Shown here in pieces: positions 11,651-17,568 of a stretch of 17,568 bases of DNA (the stretch's first letter is position 1; every line of letters begins with the position of its first letter). Under the pieces are notes generated by a model. That model had not been told where the DNA came from and did not search any database. It saw nothing but the letters and a program-made list of their open reading frames with translations. The translations under genes were made by a program, and so were the position numbers. The DNA comes from an uncultured Lachnospiraceae bacterium (lineage in GTDB: Bacteria > Bacillota > Clostridia > Lachnospirales > Lachnospiraceae): contig CACZSB010000097.1 of the NCBI GenBank assembly GCA_902783765.1, forward strand, positions 1 to 17,568, written 5' to 3'.

Positions 11651-13027
11651 TTCCTTCTGCTTTTTATGCAGCAGGATCAGAATGGCCGGTACAAAGAATG
11701 TGACCACCAGTCCCAGACAGAAACCGTTGTTGTACAGATTCATCCAGCCGTGCAAAACGCCGATATTCGGTACCAGAATGCTGTGTACCATTCCGGCGAA
11801 GAAGCCGACCACTGCACCGTGTCGATAGACAACCGGTGCCATACCGCAGCCGAAGACTGCCGCGATCAGCATGTTTTTCGATCCCACATAGGCAAAAGCG
11901 GTTTCCAGAACAGGGGTGCCCGCCAGGAGGGCCTGAATGCTGGCCAGCACAAAACTGGTGCAGTAGACACCCGCCATAATCGGCGCCATGGTGCGGATCG
12001 AAATGCCGTTGGAGGCAAAGCCTACCACCGTGAACAGACAGGCAAAAAGGGGTCCGTGGGCGTTGGCTGTGGTGGTCAGCACAAAGTAGAGCAGACAGCC
12101 AAAGCCGCAAATACCCATGTTGACAAGGGTCGGACCGAAGCCGAACTGTTCCACGGCACTTCCGGAATACTTGTGCGCCACAACGCGATCGATGTGGGCA
12201 CATTCCTTCGCCGTAATCAGAAGACCGCAGATGATCAGGTAGACCAGAGCCACCACGATGCATGCCACCAGTTTGCCGTTTGCGATGTTGGGATATTCAT
12301 GGAAGGGACCGCTGGATGTATGGCCAAGACCGATCACTTTCATGATGGCAAAAATCAGTAAACCCGTCAGACCTGCCGCGAAACCGGCATTGTACAGGGT
12401 AAGCCCCGTGTGTTTTTCCGGCAGGAAGCTTGCGAAGACCCCCACCAGATAACCGGCAATCAGACCGATGATGATGGCAAGGGCAATACCGCCGGCCGTA
12501 AAGAGCTTCTCTGCGCCCATGGCCGTGTTGCTGGAACCGTCAGGCCGGATGTACAGGGTAATAATGCTTACCATCGGGGATAAGGCCGCCGCAAACCAGC
12601 CGAGTCCCGTCACGGTGTTAATCTTTTTCTTGTTGGCAAGGCCGTGCAGAACCACACCCAGAAACAGGGGCCACACATTCCAAAGTGTCTTGCCGCAGAA
12701 ACCGAAGCCGAACACCATAAATGCCGCGGCAATCGAACCGCCGTTGATTGTGGTCTTCGTCATCAGATAACTCAGCATGACGAAAATCAGCAGGATGCCC
12801 GCATTGATAAACGGTACGCCGATATTCTCGCCCACAACCGCAAAGGTGTTTATATCCAACAGCCCCGTTGCCGACTGCTGTGCCTTAAACCCTTCCATGA
12901 TCCCTTCCATGGAAGGTGTCAGCACAAGACCCATGATGATCGATACAAGGCCGAGCCCGATGAACACAATGGCCCTCAGAACATTACCGACCGGCACGAT
13001 CTCCACTTTGTTTTCGCTTGTACTCAT
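11648..13027 (-). CDS. Polytopic membrane protein with internal duplication, probable DUF1576 family
   Basis: 459 residues, about ten or more hydrophobic segments, no soluble domain. The two halves are homologous: LYNAGFAAGL at 211-220 recurs as LYNNGFCLGL at 431-440, exactly 220 residues later, and the glycine-rich segment around 94-126 recurs around 322-354 (both with a P-x-x-x-GV ending). Such a two-fold repeat is the usual build of secondary transporters or channels. I assign DUF1576 from the repeat pattern and length; its function is unknown. The ATG has GGAGGAG upstream and lies 24 nt past the stop of the large NuoL-like gene, so it belongs to the same operon. Its position between ion-translocating subunits and a carbonic anhydrase suggests transport of a small ion or bicarbonate, which is inference only. 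Confidence 0.75.
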   Translation of the reverse strand: MSTSENKVEIVPVGNVLRAIVFIGLGLVSIIMGLVLTPSMEGIMEGFKAQQSATGLLDINTFAVVGENIGVPFINAGILLIFVMLSYLMTKTTINGGSIAAAFMVFGFGFCGKTLWNVWPLFLGVVLHGLANKKKINTVTGLGWFAAALSPMVSIITLYIRPDGSSNTAMGAEKLFTAGGIALAIIIGLIAGYLVGVFASFLPEKHTGLTLYNAGFAAGLTGLLIFAIMKVIGLGHTSSGPFHEYPNIANGKLVACIVVALVYLIICGLLITAKECAHIDRVVAHKYSGSAVEQFGFGPTLVNMGICGFGCLLYFVLTTTANAHGPLFACLFTVVGFASNGISIRTMAPIMAGVYCTSFVLASIQALLAGTPVLETAFAYVGSKNMLIAAVFGCGMAPVVYRHGAVVGFFAGMVHSILVPNIGVLHGWMNLYNNGFCLGLVVTFFVPAILILLHKKQKE

Positions 13028-13051
13028 TTGAATCTCCTCCGTTTCTTTGTC

Positions 13052-15298
13052 CTACAGTGCCACGAGTATCACATATGCCACAACCAACAGCAGCGCCACC
13101 GCAAAGACGAGCAGACCGTAAGACATGGTCTGTCTCAGCAATGTGCTAAGGCCGCTTGACGCATCTTCGCCGTCACCGAAATTCCCCGTAAAGCGATCAA
13201 ACAGCTTATAAAACGCCGGGATTGTAAATCCTTTGTCTCTTGCGTCCTCGATGTCGTCGATAATCGGGATACGCTCCAGCGGGGTGACCGTACGATTGTC
13301 CTCGTGCTTGTCCCATCCTTCGATATCGGAGTTGTCATACTCGGACCGGAGGAAGGCATACATCTTCTTCTCATCGATCTTGTGCTTGGGATACCACTCC
13401 TTGGACTTCTCAATAAAGTTGTGCGCATTGGGCTTGTGCGCCATATAGAAGTCGGCAATCTTCCAATACACTTTGTACCCGACCCGGCCGATCACCTCCA
13501 CGATGGAGCCGATGGTGCGGGTAACGAAGGCACCGATGAAGGGCAGTACGCCCACCATCAGCGGACGGTAAATTCTGTCCTCGATATCCACCAGACGCGG
13601 CCAGGCATTGATGTAAACCTTCTTGCCGTTCTCGTCCTTGGACATCAGGCACCCGCGCACAACAAAGATGTAGAGGATCGCTCCGATGGCCAGGGACGCC
13701 ACCGCACCGCGGATGCAGGCCCACTCGAAGAAATGCACTTTGTGGGGATGCCCGGTCATGTAGAAGAAGCCGGCAGCGTGTTCGGAAATGGGAATCATCG
13801 TCTTGTAAAGCGTCATGCCCAGCACCGGAAGGATCAGCGAGCATGCGGTCAGCGTGATGGCACTGGCCTTGTTCATGTACTTCTTGTTGGAACTGTCCAT
13901 CTTGTCCTGCTTGTAAGGGTTTTTCTCCCAGAAGACACAGATGTAGATCTTAGTCATATAGGCCGTCGTCAGACCGCCGGTCAATGTAAAGATACTTTCC
14001 ACGATTCGGAAGACATGGGCCGCAAACTCAAAGTCATGGTATGTCCAAATTCGTTCCACAATGGATTCGTGGATCAGTGTTTTGGAAACATAACCGCTCC
14101 AGAGGGGCATACCAATGATTGCCAGAACACCCATACCGAAGATGAACTTCAAAAGCGGTTTGCGGTAGCCGAAGCCGCGCACTTCGTTCAGATCGAGCTG
14201 GTGCAGGTTCATATAGACAACACCTGCCGCCATGAACAGCACGAGCTTGATCAGCGAGTGGTTCATCATGTGCAACACGGCACCCTGCTGTGCGTAGAAG
14301 TGATACTGCATGGTTTCTTCCTTGCCCATCAGAACACACTGCATGGCGATGGCCGTTAAGATGAATCCGATCTGCGACATGGAGGAACAGGCCAGTGTCC
14401 GTTTTAAATCGACGGAGAACAGGGCCAGGAACGCGCCGCCGAACATGGTGATGACGGCGATTCCTAACAGCACGCAGCCCCATACCCAGTCACCAAAGAG
14501 CATGTGTGCAGAGATGATGATGATACCGTACACACCGGTCTTGGTAAGAACACCCGACAAAAGAGCCGATGCCGGGGCGGGTGCCACAGGGTGCGCTTTC
14601 GGCAGCCACACATGCAGCGGGAACATACCGGATTTACCGCCGAATCCCACGATCATGAGTCCGGCCGCCCAATACAGCGGTGCCTTGTTTTCCACGGCCG
14701 CGCAGGCATCCTTGATCAGATCGATCTTTAAGGTACCAATGGTGTGATACAAAAGGAAGATACCCATCAGCGTGACCAAACCGCCGAAGACATTCAGATA
14801 GGTGTAGGTCTCCGAGGCTCTCTGCGCGCCAGGCTTTTCGTCATGGATAACCATAACATAAGATGTAAACGCCATGATTTCAAAGAAGGTGAACAGCGTC
14901 AGGATGTCACCGGAGATGAACACCGCCACTGTGGCGCCTTCCGTCAGCAACATGAAGAGATAATAGCGGTTGCGGTTGCGGTAATGGGCGAAGTATTCCT
15001 TCGAGAAGATCGTCGTGCACAGCCACATCAGCGTTGTGATAATGGCATAAATGCTGCGGAATCCGTCCATCTCGAAGAGCAGGCCGTCCCCGTGTCCCCA
15101 GAAGGGCACCGAGAAATATTGTGTCCCGCCTGAGAGCACAACCACAGCCATATAAATCGCCACAAGAAATTCCACAGCGGTAACACCATCCGCAAGGTAA
15201 TCTCTCATGTTTTTGTTTTTCCGCCCGACCAGATAACTGCACAGTGCGCCTATCATCGGCCAGAAAACCAAAAATGGTAAAAACATATTTCCGTTCAA
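13052..15298 (-). CDS. Large NuoL/MrpA-like antiporter-type subunit with C-terminal extension
   Basis: 748 residues from a TTG start at 15298, chosen because AAGGGGG lies 7 nt before it; an in-frame ATG at 15286 is the alternative. The core has the key residues of proton-translocating complex I/Mrp subunits: E140 in FFEIMAF (TM5 glutamate), K222 in GFGGKSGMFPLHVWLPKAHP (TM7), K253 in LSGVLTKTG (TM8) and K406 in SGYVSKTLI (TM12). After the antiporter core come a membrane segment near 527-547, a largely hydrophilic stretch at about 605-722 rich in charged residues, and a final membrane segment at 725-746. That tail resembles in position the long lateral helix of NuoL but is not recognisably the same sequence. 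It is the third of three consecutive antiporter-like genes. Which complex it belongs to (Mrp, hydrogenase, CO2-handling) is not decided by the sequence here. Confidence 0.85.
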   Translation of the reverse strand: MNGNMFLPFLVFWPMIGALCSYLVGRKNKNMRDYLADGVTAVEFLVAIYMAVVVLSGGTQYFSVPFWGHGDGLLFEMDGFRSIYAIITTLMWLCTTIFSKEYFAHYRNRNRYYLFMLLTEGATVAVFISGDILTLFTFFEIMAFTSYVMVIHDEKPGAQRASETYTYLNVFGGLVTLMGIFLLYHTIGTLKIDLIKDACAAVENKAPLYWAAGLMIVGFGGKSGMFPLHVWLPKAHPVAPAPASALLSGVLTKTGVYGIIIISAHMLFGDWVWGCVLLGIAVITMFGGAFLALFSVDLKRTLACSSMSQIGFILTAIAMQCVLMGKEETMQYHFYAQQGAVLHMMNHSLIKLVLFMAAGVVYMNLHQLDLNEVRGFGYRKPLLKFIFGMGVLAIIGMPLWSGYVSKTLIHESIVERIWTYHDFEFAAHVFRIVESIFTLTGGLTTAYMTKIYICVFWEKNPYKQDKMDSSNKKYMNKASAITLTACSLILPVLGMTLYKTMIPISEHAAGFFYMTGHPHKVHFFEWACIRGAVASLAIGAILYIFVVRGCLMSKDENGKKVYINAWPRLVDIEDRIYRPLMVGVLPFIGAFVTRTIGSIVEVIGRVGYKVYWKIADFYMAHKPNAHNFIEKSKEWYPKHKIDEKKMYAFLRSEYDNSDIEGWDKHEDNRTVTPLERIPIIDDIEDARDKGFTIPAFYKLFDRFTGNFGDGEDASSGLSTLLRQTMSYGLLVFAVALLLVVAYVILVAL

Positions 15299-15324
15299 GG
15301 TTTTACCCCCTTTCTGCGCGCCTG

Positions 15325-16779
15325 TTACAGTACAGCGATCTTCATGATCGGTTCCACAAAGATACAAAATGCCACAATCGCCACGGCAAGGATAATCAGC
15401 GGCACCGTCATGTAACGGTTCGGGTCCCTGACGCCCTTGTTTGCCTGCTGGGCATCAAACCCTTTGCCGGGAATGAATGCATTCACGCAGATGCTGAACA
15501 GATAAATCGCAGTCAGCAGCGCAGATACGGCCAGTATCACCGTACCGGAAAACGCAATCATGTTATTGCCGCTCTTAAACGCGGCCGAGGTTAAAAACCA
15601 CTTGCTGAAGAACCCGGGCAGCGGCGGAATGCCCACCAGGGCGAAGGACGCCACGGTAAAGACGACCATCGTCACGGGCATGGCCTTGCCGATCCCCTTC
15701 AGTTCCCAGACATACTCTCTGTGCGTTTTGTAGAGGATAGCGCCCGCGCACAGGAAGAGCGTGATCTTGACGATGGCGTGTCCCACCAGATGCAGCATGC
15801 CGCCGAGATATCCTTCCTGGCTCATCAGTGCCAGCCCGAAGAGGATGTAGGACAGCTGGGAAACGGTGGAATATGCAAGCCGTCTCTTTAAATGTTTCTG
15901 CATCAGCGCCATCGCCGAGCCGTACAGGATGGTGACCAGGCTGGCTGCCAGCGCGATGGACTGTGCTGTCGTTCCCGATAACAGATCGGTTCCGATGGAG
16001 AAGTAGGTCACACGGGCGACTGCGAACACACCCGCTTTGACCACCGCCACCGCGTGCAGCAGTGCGGACACCGGCGTCGGTGCCACGGAAGCCGTGGGCA
16101 GCCATGCGTGGAAGGGCATAATCGCGCTCTTGACGCCGAAGCCGAAGAAGCAGAGCACATAGGCGATCTGGATGGCGCTGGCGCCCGCCGCCACGCTGGT
16201 TAATGCGCCGCCCGGCACAAAGGCCGTTGTGCCCCCCGTCAGGGCAATGATGGCAATGCCCATCAACGCGATTGTGGCGCCCGAAATCGAGAAAATCAGG
16301 TAGATCCGGGCAGCCGTTGTGGATGCCTTTGATTCATTGTGGATCACCAGCGGAACCGTGATCAATGTCAGCAATTCGTAAAACAGGTAAAGGGTGATAA
16401 GATTACCCGCAAAACTGATTCCCATCATGATACCGAAGGCCATGACATAAAAGGCAAAGAATCTGTTTTCGCCGCCCTCGTGGGTCATGTATTCAAAGGC
16501 ATAGTAAATGCAGAGAATCCACAACATACTCACAAGGGACGCAAACATCCCTCCCATGGTGTCGATCCGGAACATGATCGGATTGCCCGGTACCAGCGGA
16601 ATAAGGCTTAATTCCGCACCCCGCATAAACAGGGACAGCAACAGCACGATCACGGCATTGCCGATCACGGCCACTGATACAAACTGCTCTCTGGCCTTGC
16701 GCGCCTTAAAGCCCTTCTTCAGCACCAGAACGCCAGCAATGATGGGAAGTAAAACCGGTATTAATAATAAAACACTCAT
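15325..16779 (-). CDS. NuoM/NuoN/MrpD-like proton-conducting membrane subunit
   Basis: 484 residues, the length of MrpD/NuoN proteins, almost entirely hydrophobic (about 14 membrane segments). The proton-path residues are conserved: E135 in LFYELLTL, K217 in GFGVKSAIMPFHAWLP, K248 in AVAVVKAG, H334 and K338 in VGHAIVK, and K393 in GFFSKWF. ATG 16779 is chosen over the longer open frame because AGGGGAG lies 5 nt before it and the protein then begins directly with its first membrane helix. It follows the partial paralogue after 20 nt and precedes the large subunit by 26 nt. In Mrp antiporters and complex I such subunits move H+ or Na+ across the membrane; the partner module that would drive it is not seen in the window. 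Confidence 0.88.
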   Translation of the reverse strand: MSVLLLIPVLLPIIAGVLVLKKGFKARKAREQFVSVAVIGNAVIVLLLSLFMRGAELSLIPLVPGNPIMFRIDTMGGMFASLVSMLWILCIYYAFEYMTHEGGENRFFAFYVMAFGIMMGISFAGNLITLYLFYELLTLITVPLVIHNESKASTTAARIYLIFSISGATIALMGIAIIALTGGTTAFVPGGALTSVAAGASAIQIAYVLCFFGFGVKSAIMPFHAWLPTASVAPTPVSALLHAVAVVKAGVFAVARVTYFSIGTDLLSGTTAQSIALAASLVTILYGSAMALMQKHLKRRLAYSTVSQLSYILFGLALMSQEGYLGGMLHLVGHAIVKITLFLCAGAILYKTHREYVWELKGIGKAMPVTMVVFTVASFALVGIPPLPGFFSKWFLTSAAFKSGNNMIAFSGTVILAVSALLTAIYLFSICVNAFIPGKGFDAQQANKGVRDPNRYMTVPLIILAVAIVAFCIFVEPIMKIAVL

Positions 16780-16799
16780 ATAGTCTCCCCTCTCATGTT

Positions 16800-17568
16800 C
16801 TAGAAGATCGTTCCGGCAATCCCCTGGAAGCAATTAATCAGGGGGTTGCAGAAGATACCGCTTGCAACCGCTATCACCGTCAGAATAATCAACGGCACCG
16901 TCATGTAGGCATTGGGCTCCGTGTGCACCATCTGGTCGTACGGATAGTTGTCACCGGGGAAAAATCCCTTTGCCATGATCGGAAGGAGGTATCCTGCCGT
17001 CAGGAATGCGGATGTCAGCAGCACGGCAGGGCCCAGGTACGAGAAGAACCCGATATTGCTGTTTAGAGCGCCCATGGCCAGATACCATTTGCTCTCAAAG
17101 CCTCCCGTGGGCGGAATACCGACCAGGGCGATGGATGCCAGGGAATAGCACCAGATCGTGATCGGCATCTCCTTTCCGATGCCCTTTAACTCCGTCACAT
17201 AGGTCTTGTGCGTCTTGTAGATGACCGCGCCGGCGCTTAAGAACAGGATGTTCTTGACCACGGCGTGGGCCACAATGTGTAGGCACGCACCCACAAAACC
17301 GATCGGGTGCATCGTCATCAGGCCGAACAGCACATAGGACACCTGGGATACCGAAGAATAGGCCAGGCGCTTCTTGAACAGCTTTTCCTTGAACGCCAGC
17401 ATGGATCCCATAAAGACCGTATACAATGTCAGACCCAGCAACACATACTGTACCCAGGTGCCCCTTAAGAAGTCGACACCCACCATATAGTACATAACGC
17501 GTACGATTGCCAGCACACCCATCTTGGTGATAACACCGGACAACACCGCCGAAGCAGGGGCCGGGGCA
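16800..17568 (-). CDS. NuoM/MrpD-like proton-conducting membrane subunit, 5' end beyond the window
   Basis: The C-terminal 255 residues are present; the frame stays open to the right edge, where it reads APAPASAVLSGVITKMG, the conserved TM7-TM8 region of antiporter subunits with its TM8 lysine. Later features are FKKRLAYSSVSQVSYVLFG, HIVAHAVVKNILFL and GIPPTGGFESKWYL, the last holding the TM12 lysine. It is clearly paralogous to the next gene: both share the KRLAYS-VSQ-SY, KTH, ELKGIGK-MP and RYMTVPLIIL/AYMTVPLIIL segments. It ends with TAG, 20 nt before the next start. The missing N-terminal half lies outside the window, as may smaller Mrp- or hydrogenase-type subunits. Confidence 0.88.
   Translation of the reverse strand, partial: APAPASAVLSGVITKMGVLAIVRVMYYMVGVDFLRGTWVQYVLLGLTLYTVFMGSMLAFKEKLFKKRLAYSSVSQVSYVLFGLMTMHPIGFVGACLHIVAHAVVKNILFLSAGAVIYKTHKTYVTELKGIGKEMPITIWCYSLASIALVGIPPTGGFESKWYLAMGALNSNIGFFSYLGPAVLLTSAFLTAGYLLPIMAKGFFPGDNYPYDQMVHTEPNAYMTVPLIILTVIAVASGIFCNPLINCFQGIAGTIF

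Noticed and set aside
13304..14359. 351-codon plus-strand open frame opposite the large NuoL-like gene
   Set aside because: The His/Gln/Asp-rich translation without motifs is typical of the antisense of a membrane-protein gene; the minus-strand frame has all family residues.
10895..17568. Calling the right-hand block a DabAB/MpsAB or cyanobacterial Cup CO2 system
   Set aside because: No DabA-type (DUF2309) or CupA/ChpX-type protein is seen, and the carbonic anhydrase is an ordinary beta-class enzyme; only an analogy can be claimed.

Overview
The window looks like chromosomal DNA of an anaerobic Bacillota bacterium, either a Negativicutes-type or a GC-rich Clostridia-type lineage. The evidence is a ferredoxin-dependent 2-oxoacid oxidoreductase, sigma-A-type promoters, strong AGGAGG-type ribosome binding sites, and a MoxR/VWA pair of the kind seen in anaerobic Firmicutes. 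I cannot name a species. Thirteen protein genes are supported; all but one (4948-5283) are on the minus strand. No rRNA, tRNA, CRISPR array, transposase or integrase was seen.

Layout, right to left in the direction of transcription. (1) 17568-10895: a run of three NuoL/NuoM/MrpD-like antiporter-type membrane subunits (the first cut by the window edge), a two-fold repeated membrane protein that I assign to DUF1576, and a beta-class carbonic anhydrase. The first four genes are 20-26 nt apart. The anhydrase follows after 180 nt that hold a degenerate tandem repeat, and the block ends at a clear hairpin terminator. (2) 10894-10511: a long AT-rich regulatory region leading to cstA (9038-10510), a CstA-family pyruvate/peptide-type transporter, with a good promoter and a leader hairpin. 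(3) 8943-5280: a tightly coupled three-gene unit (membrane protein, MoxR-type AAA+ ATPase, VWA protein). (4) 4948-5283: a small unknown gene on the plus strand, divergent from msrC. (5) 4818-2404: msrC (free methionine-R-sulfoxide reductase) and typA/bipA. (6) 2256-1: a P-loop NTPase followed by the delta, alpha and (partial) beta subunits of a VorABCD-type 2-oxoacid:ferredoxin oxidoreductase.

How the genes may work together. The P-loop ATPase and the oxidoreductase appear to form one transcription unit, started by a promoter that overlaps the typA terminator and is flanked by GntR-like palindromes. The AAA+/VWA unit resembles NorQ/NorD-type chaperones that remodel or activate a metalloenzyme; the client is not in this window. 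The rightmost block is the most interesting: ion-translocating antiporter modules, an uncharacterised polytopic membrane protein and a carbonic anhydrase in one run suggest a system coupling an ion gradient to CO2/bicarbonate handling or pH homeostasis. That is an inference from gene context only.
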